Shown here: one piece after another, positions 1-10,839 of the stretch | Layout: each line of letters begins with the position of its first letter | How positions within the stretch are numbered: position 1 is the stretch's first letter | Source: Pelobates cultripes | Taxonomy: Eukaryota > Chordata > Amphibia > Anura > Pelobatidae | Direction: 5' to 3' | Assembly: GCA_933207985.1 (NCBI GenBank) | Contig: OW240914.1 | Span: 134,089,119 to 134,153,118, forward strand | Length of the DNA: 64,000 nt | Notes under the pieces: generated by a model | Told to the model about the DNA's origin: nothing | The model's database searches: none | Seen by the model: the letters and a program-made list of their open reading frames with translations, nothing else | Program-made: the position numbers and the translations under genes

Positions 1-2030
1 CGTACCGCTTTCAATTTTGCAACAAACTAGGAAAAAATTAATTCTTGACCCCAAAATAGCAGTCAGATGTCTCCTTGGATCAAGCATCTATTACCCTACT
101 ATTTAGAAATTATATCCCTGTATGTTATGTTTTTGCAAGTATTTATCCAATTGCAGTTTGAACATCGGTATGGACTCTGATAAAACCACCTCTTCAGGCT
201 GAGAATTCCATATCCTTATTGCTTTTACTGTAAAAAATATTTTCTTTGACTTAGATGAAATCTCCTTTCTTCCAGCCTAAATGCGTGACCTCATGTCCTA
301 TGTATAGTCCTGTTTATGAATTGATTTTCAGAAAATGGTTTGTTCTGGCCCCGAATATATTTGTAAAATGTTATAATACTTCTTCTAAGGTGCCGTTTTT
401 CCAAACTAAAACGATTAAAAATTTTAAACATTTATTCGTAACTAAAATGTTCCATTCCGTGTATCAATTTTGTAGCTCGTATCTGCACTTTTTTTAGTGC
501 CATGATATCCTTCTTTAGAACAGGTGCCCAAAATTGCACAGCATATTCAAGGTGTGGTCTTACCAGCGATTTATAAAGAGGCAAAATTATATTTTCTTCA
601 CCAGAATTTATGCCCCTATTTATACATGACAAAACCTTACTGACCTTAGCAACTGCAGATTGACATTGCATATTGCTGCCTAATTTGTTGTCTATAACAA
701 TTCCCAAATCCTTCTCGTGTGTGGTTATCCCTAATTCACTACCATTTAGGGTGTAAGTTGCTTCTGCATTCTTGACCCCGAAGTGCATAACTTTGCATTT
801 CTCTACATTAAATTTAATCTGCCATTTTAGTGACCAATCCACCAATCTATCCAAATCCCAATGCAGCAAAGGAATATCCTGCTCACGTTTTATTACTTTA
901 CAAAGTTTTGTGTCATCTGCAAACACTGAAACAGGACCTTTTAATGCCTATTTGAAGATCATTCATAAATATGTTAAATAGAAGCGGTCCCAAAACAGAA
1001 CCCTGAGGGACACCACTTACCACTTTTGTCCAGCCTGAAAATTTACCATTAATGACAACTCTTTGTACTCTATCCTTAAGCCAATGTCATACCAAATTAC
1101 AAGAATATTCATCTAGACCAATTTCTTTTAGTTTGAAGACTAACCTATTGTGAGGAACCGTATCAAATGCCTTGGCAAAATCCAAGTAGATCACATCCAC
1201 TGCAACACCCTGATCTATACTTCTACTTACATCTTCGTAGAATGCAATTAGGTTAGCTTGACATGACCTATGTTTCATAAAACCATGTTGATTATTGCTA
1301 ATAACAAAGTTCTTCCCAATGAATTCCTGAATATTTTCCCTTAATAGCCCTTCATATATTTTACCAGTCACAGAAGTTAAGCTCACAGGTCTATAATTTC
1401 CAGGCAAGGATTTTGGACCCTTTTTAAATATAGGAACGGCATCTGCCTTTCTCCAATCCTCTGGTAAAATACCTGAAACAAAAAAATCTTGAAAGATTAA
1501 ATACAAAGGTTCACTTATCTCCCCACTTAGCTCCTTAAGTACTCGTGGGTGAATACCGTCATGACCCAGAGCTTTATTTACACTAATTTTCTTTAACTGC
1601 TGTAGCACCTTGTCTCGAGTCATCCAATCACAAGTTATCTGCAAGTTTTTTGCAGCAATCATTTGCATATCTCATGCAATAGGATCCTCATTAATATATA
1701 CTGGAGAAAAATTGTTATTTAAAATGTATGTCTTTTCCTGGTCTTCATTAGCTAACAGACCCATCTCTGTTTCCATTGTACCTTTTTTAGAATTGATGTA
1801 CTTGAAAAAATGTTTAGGATTGGTTTTGCATTCTTTGGCTATTAATTTCTCATTTTCTAGTTTAGCCACTTTGCCTTTATGCAAGCATTATTGGCTTCCT
1901 TATATCTTATATAGGATGCCTCTGATTTGTCCGATTTAAATGTTTTAAATGCCCTTTCCTTATTTTTATTCTCTTGTTTTACTTCTCTACTAAGCCACAT
2001 TGGTTTCAATTTTGGTTTGCATTTCATGTG
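1..2030 (-). mobile_element. Non-LTR retrotransposon (LINE, CR1/L2/Rex1-like group), truncated and decayed
   Basis: Read on the minus strand this stretch carries the second half of a LINE polyprotein followed by a 3' untranslated region that runs off the left edge of the window. The endonuclease part is absent: homology stops near 2030, where a TG-rich satellite begins, so this is a 5'-truncated insertion as is usual for target-primed retrotransposition. The exact clade is uncertain; the wording of the RT and thumb regions fits the CR1/L2/Rex1 set better than L1. Confidence 0.75.
432..1884 (-). pseudogene. LINE reverse transcriptase, frameshifted
   Basis: Three minus-strand pieces line up in order. 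The piece 1672-1884 is the linker before the RT. The piece 1087-1668 has finger and palm motifs (YRPVSLTSV, NQHGFMKHRSC, YLDFAKAFDTVPH). The piece 432-926 has the catalytic FADDT box at its start and the thumb wording LPLYKSLVRPHLEY. Between pieces two and three the [10 protein letters not shown] motif is readable at about 975-1010, but the frame changes before FADD, so a single-base insertion has broken the enzyme. In an active element this protein would copy the element RNA onto nicked chromosomal DNA. Here it is a relic. Confidence 0.8.
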
Positions 2031-2310
2031 TGTAATGTCTGTCTGTATGGGTCACGGTGTGTCTGTATGGGCAAGTGTGTGTAATGTTTGTCTGTATGGG
2101 TCAGCGTGTGTGTCTGTATGGGTCAGTATGTGTATGTCTGCCTGTATGGATCATTGTGTGTATGTCTGCCTGTCAAGGATCATTGTGTATGTCTGTATGG
2201 GTCATTGTGGGTGTATGGGTCTGTGTGTGTCAGTCTACATGGGTTAATGAGTGTGTGTCAGTTTGCATGGGTCAGTGTGTGTCTACTTGAATCAGCGTGT
2301 GTTTGAGTCT
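2030..2310. repeat. TG-rich minisatellite, unit near TGTCTGTATGGGTCAG
   Basis: Imperfect tandem copies of a unit of about 15-20 bases (TGTGTGTCTGTATGGGTCAG and variants) fill this stretch. Apparent reading frames across it are an artefact of the repeat. It directly abuts the truncated LINE on the left and a dispersed module on the right. Confidence 0.85.
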
Positions 2311-2640
2311 ACATGATTGGGTGGAGCAAATGGGGGCGGCAAATTTGTTTTTGCCTAGGGCAGCCAAAATGCCTGCACCAGCCCTGTTACCATCAGAGGA
2401 ATATCCTACAAGTGGGGATTTTATACCACTATATGCTGTTTTACCTAGAGCTGGTCATAGCTCTATGAGATCTGAGTTGGCATTTTTATATTTCAGTGTT
2501 GTCTGTAGCCCACCATGTTTGCCATATTGCACTATTGGTTTCCTCTGTTTTCTTTTTTTTTTTTTTTCATATGCTGATATTGACTGGAACTGTCTCAAGG
2601 ACTTCATAGGAACTATCTGAAGATAAACTGTTTTTCTAGG
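2310..2640. repeat. Dispersed repeat module with GCCTAGGGC wording next to the satellite
   Basis: The text GGGGCGGCAAATTTG and TTGCCTAGGGCAGC resembles the modules beside two other satellites in this window (around 6480-6520 with 6880-6955, and 61980-62075). This suggests one dispersed family that carries an internal expandable TG/CA array. No protein is supported. Confidence 0.4.
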
Positions 2641-2774
2641 ACTGTTTTTACCTTTGGTATTTCATTGGACTATTTTTTTCTTATCATTTTATATGTGGTA
2701 TCTTCCATATACCACCTTTCTCTTTTGTACATTTAGAAGCTATTAGCATTTAAAATTTGATATCTTTGTGCAAC

Positions 2775-3623
2775 TGTCACAAACTTACCTTTACCCGCGC
2801 CCGCTCCTCTCCTCCGGCAGCACAGGCAGAATGCACCACGTGGCCTTATTGCCTCTATCCTCGGGCTGCGCGGCACGAATGCTCCGCGCGGCCTGAATAG
2901 ATAGAACTTACCTCCGGTCCTGCGAACAGCTGCCTCTGCTGGTTCATGGGACAAATATATAAAAATATTTTGCCATGACGTCATGACCTTAAAGGGATCA
3001 CATCATCTAGACAACCCAATGCTGTTTGGGGGTCGCAAAGATGACGTAGTCCAATGGGAACTCTTGTGAGCCTATTTAATGCTTGTTTTGGCCTTCATTC
3101 ATTGCCCTATCGTGGTTTCTGTTAGAACCTCGTTAAGTGCTCCATAGATTTCCTGTGTTTGACCTTGGCTTCATATTTGACTCGTGATTTCTGGTATCCT
3201 GACCCCGGCTTCATATTTCACTCGTGATTTCTGGTGTCCTGACCCCGACTACGTATTTGACTCGTGATTTCTGGCATCCTGACCTGGCTTTGTCTAGACT
3301 CTGAGTAATTATGTAATCCTGACCTTGATTTATCTTGACCCTGTTCCTTGTTGCATTAATACGTTAAGTCCGGCCATTCTAAGGCTCTGTAATATGTCTT
3401 TCGGATCCACCTTTTGTGGGTTTCCTCTTTCCTGCGTGTAGGGGTACGACTCCCATGACCGCAACCTGTATTCTGTTTTGTATCCTACGTTATCGAAGGG
3501 CTGGAGCATTACCTTTACCTTCAAGAGTGCTGCCTCTCATATATTTATTTGGCCAGTTGTTTAGCGCTGTTCCATTTTCTTTGTGTCATATCAATGAATC
3601 CAATAAGTTGCATTTCTGTAACA
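2775..3623 (+). mobile_element. Gypsy-type LTR
   Basis: A segment of 849 bases starts TGTCACAAAC and ends TTTCTGTAACA, giving TG...CA ends with short inverted TGT/ACA termini. It contains a CTATTTAA box (3071-3078), a CpG-rich U3-like start, and the phrase AAGTCCGGCCATTCTAAGG (from about 3364), which I recognise from frog LTR sequences. The bases after it (TTGTCACAAAGTGA) look like the leader of such elements. The flanking 5-mers differ (GCAAC left, TTGTC right), so this is not a clean solo LTR. A short decayed internal stub may follow to about 3790. Confidence 0.5.
3161..3292 (+). repeat. 40-bp tandem repeat, three full copies plus a partial one
   Basis: Units begin GACCTTGGCTTCATATTTGA at 3161, GACCCCGGCTTCATATTTCA at 3201 and GACCCCGACTACGTATTTGA at 3241, each exactly 40 bases long, followed by a partial unit from 3281. 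The array lies in the R/U5-like part of the LTR. Confidence 0.9.
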
Positions 3624-3849
3624 TTGTCACAAAGTGAATATCAAATATTCCGGATTACTAAAAGGATAGATCTGGTGCGGGACTTTAGGGCTCACCACTC
3701 CCTGAGTCTCCAGGAACATATTATTCTGGTCCTGGACTAACCCTCCAGGTTACAAGTTTGAGCTGGATCGGAGGATGGCTATGACCTGGTCCAACTTCAA
3801 AGTGTTATAGCTTGAACTAGAAACTTCTGATACGATCTCTTTTTGGACT

Positions 3850-4260
3850 GAGTATGGCTGAGGTTATAACTATTTGGGGAGGTATAATATTTGGGGGTTA
3901 CACTTTCAGAAAGGGTTTTTTGGGGGGTATTAAATTCCATGAAGACCCTGGTTGCTGAAAACAACCAGAGTGAATTAATCTGACTACTTGATTTCATGTA
4001 AGAAATGTGGAATCCAATATGTAGGATAGAATTCATAATGAATGAAAGAACAGAGCAGAACGACAAAGGATCACCTGTTAACAGACATTTTCAAACATAG
4101 AGAGGTGATCTTAATTACTTTACGTTTCAGCGAACTGAGAATTGTACTAACAAAACAAAGAGGAGATATATAGAAATGTATCAAACAATGAGATTTTTAA
4201 ACTAGATAGTCTTCCAGTATTAACTTAGATTGGGACCTGGATTAACCTATTATTTCATTT
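3850..4260 (+). pseudogene. Relic of a Penelope-like element, GIY-YIG endonuclease region
   Basis: In pieces and with frameshifts the plus strand reads SDYLISCKKCGIQYVG (about 3979-4026), then SPVNRHFQ, then IFKLDSLP (about 4194-4217) and finally an intact-looking dipeptide run near GTWIN. This order (cysteine-bearing lead-in, QYVG, HF, aromatic-I-x-x-LDSL) is the C-terminal endonuclease of Penelope-like retroelements, as in the better copy at 8.1-9.3 kb. Stops and shifts show it is long dead. Confidence 0.55.
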
Positions 4261-5175
4261 GCTTAATCATTAAGGGTAGCCTCGGCATTCTGATTGTAAC
4301 ATGTTACATTAACAGTTGGAATTAAGATTACAATGTCAGAATTAGAATATATAAACTATACCCCCCTCCTGCCCCCCCCCCCCCAATATCTGGTTTTACA
4401 TGGTTTTAGATATTATTTTAACTGTTTTTCACAATTTCTTTTCCCTCTCTCACTTAATATATGTTTGTTTCATGGCCATTCTATTTCTTTAATTGCATGG
4501 AACTTTCCTCTCTGTAGCATGGCAACTGTTTTTATTTTAGTGTTGTATTAATAATGTTTTAATTTAGCTTTGAAAATGAGTCATTTGAGAATATCCAGTT
4601 TATTGCTTATTTTTATTAGTTACTCATTCTGATCATTATATACAATCATAAGCCTCTATGCAGAAAAAGATTAGACTAAATGCCTTTGTATAATAGTTCC
4701 CAATGAAACATTTAAATTATCTGTTAAAATGTGTTTTATACTTAATAGTATATCTCTGTATTTAGGAAAGGAGCCTTTATCTTGCATGTATAGCCATTTT
4801 TCAGAGGGCATTCAAATATTCTCCAGGTTGATGTCGTACTGTAATTAGTATCTATATTTATTTACCTTTAATATATGGATGTAACAATACTAGATACATG
4901 TTGACAAATCATCCTTATTTTGTAGACTTTTTTTGCATTGTGTCACCCAAGACGATTTTCACTACTCCTGGTTCCCTGCACCTTCCTCTGCAAATGAAAT
5001 GCCCTGGAGCACCTGTAACAGAGCCCCCTGTTTTGCGTTGGATCTGTCATATATGTTGTATCAGCCTCCTACCATGTTACCTGGGAACCCCTACCTTTTG
5101 TTTTCCTGCCATCATCCACATTGCCCTGCACCTAAGAACAAAAAGACTCTGTTGTACAAAGAATGAGTACGTTTG
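4260..5175. other. No gene seen; AT-rich spacer
   Basis: A poly-C run lies at 4361-4384. Short open frames here have no recognisable motif. I see no RNA gene and no convincing transposon end. Confidence 0.6.
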
Positions 5176-6130
5176 ATATGGCACTTCGGATACAGCTGAA
5201 GGGCTGAAGTAGTCGAAGTGGCCGCCATTAGACAATCGAACACGTGGAGGCAGCCATTTTAATGCAGTCGAACGCGGTCAACGGTGTGTGCCGTCGAATC
5301 CCTGGAACGGAAATCAGCCACACATTTGAACGAACACGGCCGACACTGCGGCTGGAGACTAAGTCCCATTCGAAGATTCAAACACATGTTCGAATGGGAC
5401 TTTGTCATCTTTTTCATGTAAAATAGACTGCCACTCAACTAACGACCACCGCGGAAAGTTAACCCCGTTTTACTTTGACACTTTGACAGAAGTCGAAGTG
5501 CGTTCGACTATTCGAACGCTGCCTTCGGATGGGACTTTGTTATTTTACAAGGCAGAAATAGACCGAACGCACAGCCTGAATCTGTGCAGTCGGTCCAAAG
5601 AGACTTTTCAATATCTCTGGAACCACTGAACGGATTTGTACGAATTTTGAATATGTCTATCCCCAAGTTGTGTTGTTCATAAAAATATAAGTTTTGAAAA
5701 ATCATAAAGTTATAAAAATGCATAAAAAAAGTATAAGTTTTAGCTTGGAGATAATTGAGTAGATACTGTAAGAAACTCAATTATCTCCCAAGCAGAGCGG
5801 AGGGAATCTGTGGGATGTAACGATCGTCTGATTGGTTAATGTCTAATTGCCTGTGGGCGTCTCCCTTGCAGGGGAGCACTGCATAAAAGCAGAGTGTGTG
5901 TCATTAAACCTCAGTTCTACTTCACCCTCAATCTAGAGTCCTGTCTCTTATTGGGGGTAACCGCTATACAGCTATTCACACTAGCTCTTGTAAGAGCTTC
6001 TTCACTTGGAACACGACTGGATGCTGAGAATCCTCCTCACTTATCGGGAAAAGGACACCCTCCAGCGGTTGAAACCCCTCTGCTACACGGGGTAACTGCT
6101 ACAGCACCCTTCTTCTGGCCGTAACCGGCG
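5175..6130 (+). mobile_element. Retrovirus-like LTR or LTR fragment
   Basis: The left half is rich in TCGAA motifs and repeats the phrase CGAATGGGACTTTGT (about 5392 and again near 5526). Farther right come a CCAAT-type box in reverse (GATTGGTTAA, 5831), a TATA-like CATAAAAGC (5882-5890) and ATTAAA (5905-5910), followed by a GC-richer R/U5-like part. This spacing is that of a U3-R-U5 LTR. Ends are not fixed and no gag, pol or env frame is attached, so it is a solo LTR or remnant. Non-viral promoter-like repeats are an alternative. Confidence 0.4.
5744..5792. repeat. Stem-loop inside the LTR-like segment
   Basis: CTTGGAGATAATTGAG (5744-5759) pairs with CTCAATTATCTCCCAAG (5776-5792) with one bulge, leaving a 16-base loop. 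Confidence 0.7.
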
Positions 6131-6244
6131 TCCAGGAAGCCGCAAAGATTATAGCTGGACATATGTATAATTCGTCTGGAATTCCATTCCAGGAAGCCGC
6201 AAAGATTATAGCTGGACATATGTATAATTCGTCTGGAATTCCAG
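6131..6244. repeat. 57-bp tandem duplication
   Basis: The block starting TCCAGGAAGCCGCAAAGATT at 6131 is repeated from 6188 with essentially no change until 6244, suggesting a recent local duplication. The unit length is a multiple of three but no coding frame is supported. Confidence 0.9.
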
Positions 6245-6955
6245 TGCGGTCATGGCTAGTCTCAACTTCTGGTCAATTACCACTCCGGTTTTCCCCTATT
6301 TCCACACCAGTTATAAGAGCACTTTTGGAGGAAAGTTGCCTCAGACTATGTGGAACAATTGCTCCCTGGGAGCCAGGAGGAGCAGCCCTTACTTCATTCA
6401 CAGGAACTCCCGACATTTGACCAGCCAAAGCACTAATCGCTCTGGAACTCTTTTGGGCATGGACCAGGACTGTATTTGCCTCTGGGCAAACAAGGCATTT
6501 GCCTTGGGCGGCACTTTCAAGGGGGTGTGTGTGTGTGTATGTCTGTCAGTCAGTCTGTGTCTGTGAGGGAGCCTGTGTGTCTGAGTGATTGTGTGTGTCT
6601 GTCAGTGAGTGATCGAGTGTGTGTCTGTGATTGTGTATGCCTGTCAGTGTGTGTGTGTCTGCGTCATTATGTGTGAATGTCAGTGAGTGTGTGCATGTCT
6701 GTCAGTGAGTGTGTGTGCCTGTCAGTATGTGTCTGTGAGGGAGACAGTGATTGTGTGTCTATCAGATTGTGTCAGATCAGTGTGTGTGTATGTCAGTGTA
6801 TCTGAGAGTGTGTGTCTGTCAGTCAAAGTGTGTGTTAGTCTTTTACAGTAGGAGGTGTGGCCTTGACAGGAAGGGGGAGGAAAATTTAAATTAGGGGTGC
6901 CCGACCTCCGTCATGCCTAGGGCAGGACAGATACAAAATACACCACTGGCATGGA
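6245..6955. repeat. Dispersed module with internal TG/CTGTCAG satellite
   Basis: The left part to about 6465 shows no gene. From 6470 the text TTGCCTTGGGCGGCACTTTC leads into a minisatellite (6524-6850) of GTGTGTCTGTCAGTGAGT-like units. The right end reads ATGCCTAGGGCAGG then CACCACTGG. The layout parallels 2030-2640 and 61500-62075. Confidence 0.5.
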
Positions 6956-8100
6956 ACACGTGCAGCAGGTCAAAACTTTACTCCGGTGACATTTTGTAAT
7001 CTCTCCGTGGAGCCATCCTGGAATATAAAATGTGTGGGGTTCCTGTATGTTTTTATTATGTTTTTGGGGTGTTTTTGTGTTGTGCTCTCTGGATCTGGGT
7101 CCGTGTATAAATGACTGTGTTGAACCTAATAAAACCAGATCTACTTCCAGCATTAAGAATCGACTAATGTATGGGAGAAAGCTATACCAGGTGTAATCAC
7201 TACTTCTTCTGAAAGGAGCTATATCACTACAGGAAATTGAATCGTTGGCAGAGATATTACGGTGGTCCGCCACAACATGTATTTAATATATATTCTATGT
7301 TCTCAGGGTTATCACCCACCAGCAAATTGAAATAGTATACCCTTAACCTTCCCCTTTGGGTGTTGTTTGCTTTTTTTATTCTGAAAGTTTTTGCCTGAGT
7401 TATATTTCGCAACTTTGCCATAGCCTGTATTACCCCTATTTCTTGTAGCACCTCCAAAGAAGCAACTAAGCGAGAGCAGAGACTTTGTCGGTGCTGTCCG
7501 GGCCTCTCTTTAATGAAAAGTTAGAGCAGAGTACCCAAGTAGTGTCCCCAGTGTCTTGTGTTGAGGAATTTAGTGATGATGATATTGCTTTTTCCATCAT
7601 TACTAAAGAAATTTGTTTAAGTCTGTTTCTGAGATGAAATCAACTATGACACAGAGGCAGCAGTCCACTACACCTAGTGTGCATTCAGCACTTTGGTGCA
7701 TAAATTGCTTTATTGCCTGAAAATAGTTGGAGCATCATCTCGTACCAGTACAAGAAGTAGCTAACACAACCACGTCCCTTCTATTAGCGTTAGTCAACCA
7801 AGTGCTAGTGTAGAGGCTCGTTATGTGTCAGCGTCAAAAGATGCAAACCACCTGCATCTTCATCAGCCACAAGTCCTAAGATTGAAGCTAACAGATTGTG
7901 TAGAAGTTTGTATTACTGAGGGAAGAAACAGAAAGAGAAGATTCTAGAGCAGGCAGAAGATCCACTGGTGCTGTATCTGATTCTGCACAACCAACTACCT
8001 CTCATTGTGGAGCAAGGCTCTATATCAGCTGCTCATAAGGATACCCTTCTATCATGGAAAAGGAAGCTACCAATACAGCTGAGCAATCAGGCAGGTGGTT
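6955..8100. other. No gene seen
   Basis: Scattered short frames with stops. The part 7460-8100 is less AT-rich and could be a decayed transposon body, but I find no catalytic motif. It joins the Penelope-like element abruptly at about 8100, the 5' truncation point of that element. Confidence 0.5.
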
Positions 8101-9316
8101 TTGTTATGCCAACATATACATGCGCAGGTGGGAAGACCTCTGCGTATGGTTGGGTCATGACTGGGTGGAGAACCTGGTCCTATGGCGGCAGTATATAGAC
8201 GACGTGATTATCATTTGGAAGGGATCGGACTCCGAATTTAAGACTTTTGTCAATTATCTAAATCAAAATGAGTACAATTTAAAGTTTTCTCCAGTATGGG
8301 ATCGTAGAGAAATAAATTTCTTGGATCTCACCCTTTTTAGTGAGGGAAGTGAGATCAAAACTAAATGTTTCTTTAAACCAACAGATGGGAACAGCTATGT
8401 TCATAAACGTAGCTGTCACCATCAACCTTGGTTGAAGGGGATCACTAAGGGACAACTTACTCGAGTGAGGAGGAACTGTTCCCATACTAAGGATTTTCAG
8501 ATACAGGCTCAACATGTAGCCAATAAACTAGTTAAAAAAGGCTACAACCCGAAGAAAATTAGGAGGGAAATCCAGATGATGTCTAAAAGGAGTAGAAATG
8601 AGTTTCTAATGGATGGCCCTAGTAATAAGAAAAAGGGGGAAGACTTCAAACAAGCTTTTTTCACACAATATAGTGTGGATCATCCAAGAATTAAAAGAAG
8701 ACTACAGAAATATTGGCCAATATTGTTAGAGGACCCCATTTTGGGGGAGCATCTGTCAAAAAGGCCGAAAATAATCTATAGGAAAAAACAAAATCTCAAG
8801 AACTTATTAGCACCTAGTTATGCTCTAAAAAGTGGATTTAAAAATATCAAAAAAGGGATAAAAGGTTTCCGGGGTTGTAAAAGTTGTAAAGCCTGTTTTC
8901 AAGTAAACACAGACAAGGTGACATCATATAGTAGCTCCGTTACAGGGAAACAGTTTTCTATTAAATCAGAGATTGGCTGCCGCTCGGACTGCGTTGTGTA
9001 TTTGCTTCAGTGCCCATGTGGCAGCCAATATGTTGGTCGTACAAAGAGATGTCTAAAAGTGAGACTTTTGGAACATATTAACAACATAAAGAAAAAACTA
9101 GATACCCATTCAGTCCCCCTTCACTGCAATAATTGTCCCCTTTTTTCTTTGAAGGGGCTACGTTGTATAGGGATAGAACAAATTCAACCCCACTGGAGAG
9201 GGGGTAATAAAGAAAAGCGATTGGCACAAAGGGAATCATATTGGATTCATAGGTTACGTACCCTTGCCCCAAGGGGATTAAATGTGGATATGGATATTGT
9301 TTGTTTTTTGAATTAA
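8054..9316 (+). CDS. Penelope-like RT C-terminus plus GIY-YIG endonuclease (truncated ORF)
   Basis: The frame is open for 420 codons, but homology begins only at about codon 17 (YANIYMRRWEDL), so the ATG at 8054 belongs to flanking DNA and the true N-terminus is missing. The RT catalytic box reads YIDDVIIIW (codons ~47-55). Next comes the LDLTLF region, then a basic linker with GQLTRVRRNCS. A CxxCxxC cluster (GCKSCKAC) near codon 275 precedes the GIY-YIG nuclease (codons ~313-420) with VVYLLQCPCGSQYVGRTKR, an R..EH pair and the closing RESYWIHRL and PRGLN motifs. In intact elements this protein nicks chromosomal DNA and copies the element RNA. With the RT fingers lost this copy cannot transpose alone, although the nuclease part has no visible defect. 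Confidence 0.8.
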   Translation: MEKEATNTAEQSGRWFCYANIYMRRWEDLCVWLGHDWVENLVLWRQYIDDVIIIWKGSDSEFKTFVNYLNQNEYNLKFSPVWDRREINFLDLTLFSEGSEIKTKCFFKPTDGNSYVHKRSCHHQPWLKGITKGQLTRVRRNCSHTKDFQIQAQHVANKLVKKGYNPKKIRREIQMMSKRSRNEFLMDGPSNKKKGEDFKQAFFTQYSVDHPRIKRRLQKYWPILLEDPILGEHLSKRPKIIYRKKQNLKNLLAPSYALKSGFKNIKKGIKGFRGCKSCKACFQVNTDKVTSYSSSVTGKQFSIKSEIGCRSDCVVYLLQCPCGSQYVGRTKRCLKVRLLEHINNIKKKLDTHSVPLHCNNCPLFSLKGLRCIGIEQIQPHWRGGNKEKRLAQRESYWIHRLRTLAPRGLNVDMDIVCFLN

Positions 9317-10680
9317 CTGTCGTTTGATTCAATTGATTGTGAAAAGCATAAAGATATATTTAAAATTGAACATATACTACTCATGTCGCTTTATTTAAAT
9401 CGGATATGACATTGAGTATATGGTTGGTCAATTATTATTTTTTATTTTTTATTTCACACAATATGGATATGTAATTAAGTACGCAATAATTAATGAATAA
9501 TAATTTTCATCATTTAGTTTACACAATATGGATATGTATTTGAGCATGAAATAATTAATAAATAAATATTCTCAAGTCACTTAGTATATATATAGATTTG
9601 TGAATAAGTATAATATCACTTATATCACTTTAAAAAGATCAATGCACTTTAATAGGTCTGCTCACTATGTTGATGTATTAGACATTAATGTCAACATATG
9701 AATATATGAATCACTAATATACAATTGTCATTATATATATAAAAATTTTTTGTAATGTTATGTATATATATACTTTTGATCACATTATGATAGATGTCAT
9801 GAATGGTCAACTTGGATAGGAAGTTGTTACACATTCATTGTAAAAATGGATTTAGCATTTTATTGTTAGAGGACAATTATTATAACTTTTTAAATCTTCT
9901 TATATGATTCCTAATAGTTTTTCTGTTTCCAGTTATGTATGTACAATTAGTAGGCAAAAGAAATACGATGTTTTCCAAGCTGCTATCACTGTGGAACGCA
10001 CGTCCATTTTACTTCCTGAATGTGGAACGCATAAGGATCATGTGATCAATCACGGAACACGTGATGCGAACGTAACGTATGACGTATGCGGAAGTGGCCA
10101 ATTTTAGAACGAGCCCGGCTTTTTTCATTCTGATCAAGCGAACACAGCTGGAGACAAGGAATTTTGGACGAATAAGGAGTCAAAGAGGAGAAAACACCCA
10201 CTGTTCCACCAATGACTGTAAGGGATTAGCCCTATATAAGGTTATACATGTGTTAGCGTTTTTAGGATGCTGTTTTTTATTCTCTGTATTTCTGGTGATT
10301 GAATTTTGTGCTGAAAGAGGTCCCTGAGGAAGTCCTTTTTGTATAAGGACGAAACGCGTAGGACCAGCATCTCTTTCTTATATTGTTTTTATGTATTTTT
10401 ATACACCTCTTGAATTTTAAAAGTGAATAAATCGCCTTTCAAGTATTCCTTTGGCTGCAATTGTTTGGATCTTCTTGCTGACCTGGATACTCTATCGGCT
10501 AACACTTGAGGAGGGAGAATTAAAGGAGAATAAACCCCCCCATTCATATTTAGGGGGAGGCACCCTGAATACGCTTATATTCTTTGGAATATGTGAGTGC
10601 ATATTTTTCATCAATGGTTTTATAGTGTGTAGCAATACTTGCACTATGTTTTGTCCTCTATTGTAGGTACATCAGCAGAA
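8100..10680 (+). mobile_element. Penelope-like retroelement, 5'-truncated, with hammerhead-bearing 3' tail
   Basis: The element consists of an open reading frame for the end of a Penelope-type RT and its GIY-YIG endonuclease (to 9316), an AT-rich untranslated tail, a CpG-rich stretch (10000-10200) and a hammerhead-like motif at 10319-10365, followed by an A/T-rich end. Hammerhead motifs in the LTR-like ends of Penelope-like elements are established knowledge for the group. The open frame suggests a comparatively recent insertion. The right boundary is approximate. Confidence 0.7.
10319..10365 (+). ncRNA. Hammerhead-ribozyme-like motif 1 (Penelope-associated)
   Basis: Stem I is GGTCC (10319-10323) with GGACC (10361-10365). 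The core CTGAGGA (10324-10330) matches CUGANGA. Stem II is GTCC (10332-10335) with GGAC (10347-10350). GAAA follows at 10351-10354, then the self-complementary CGCG (10355-10358) in the stem III place and TA before the expected cleavage point. Departures from consensus are one extra A between core and stem II and a stem III too short to fold alone, so activity might require two copies or be lost. Confidence 0.6.
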
Positions 10681-10767
10681 TCCCAAATATCCTATCCATT
10701 ACAGGTGGTTTTGTAAGCCTGCTATTTTCAGATGCCCCTGACATAAATATGTCCCTGACATAAATTA

Positions 10768-10836
10768 GGCCAAATACCCCCCATGCTCTGCCTACACTAC
10801 TACCATCCTAAGGCAGAGTATGGGGGATATTTAGCC
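10768..10836. repeat. Inverted repeat, 26-base arms, 17-base loop
   Basis: Arms 10768-10793 and 10811-10836 are complementary with about four mismatches (core CCCCCCATGCTCTGCCT against AGGCAGAGTATGGGGG). It is probably a small foldback element. Confidence 0.75.
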
Positions 10837-10839
10837 ATG

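Noticed and set aside
1927..2306. Overlapping 70-106 codon frames with M/C/V/G repeats
   Set aside because: TG-rich minisatellite artefacts.
3161..3292. CRISPR-like array
   Set aside because: The 40-bp units are head-to-tail without spacers and lie in a vertebrate LTR.
8054..8104. ATG at 8054 as a real start for the Penelope-like ORF
   Set aside because: Homology begins later; the first ~16 codons come from flanking DNA joined at the truncation point.
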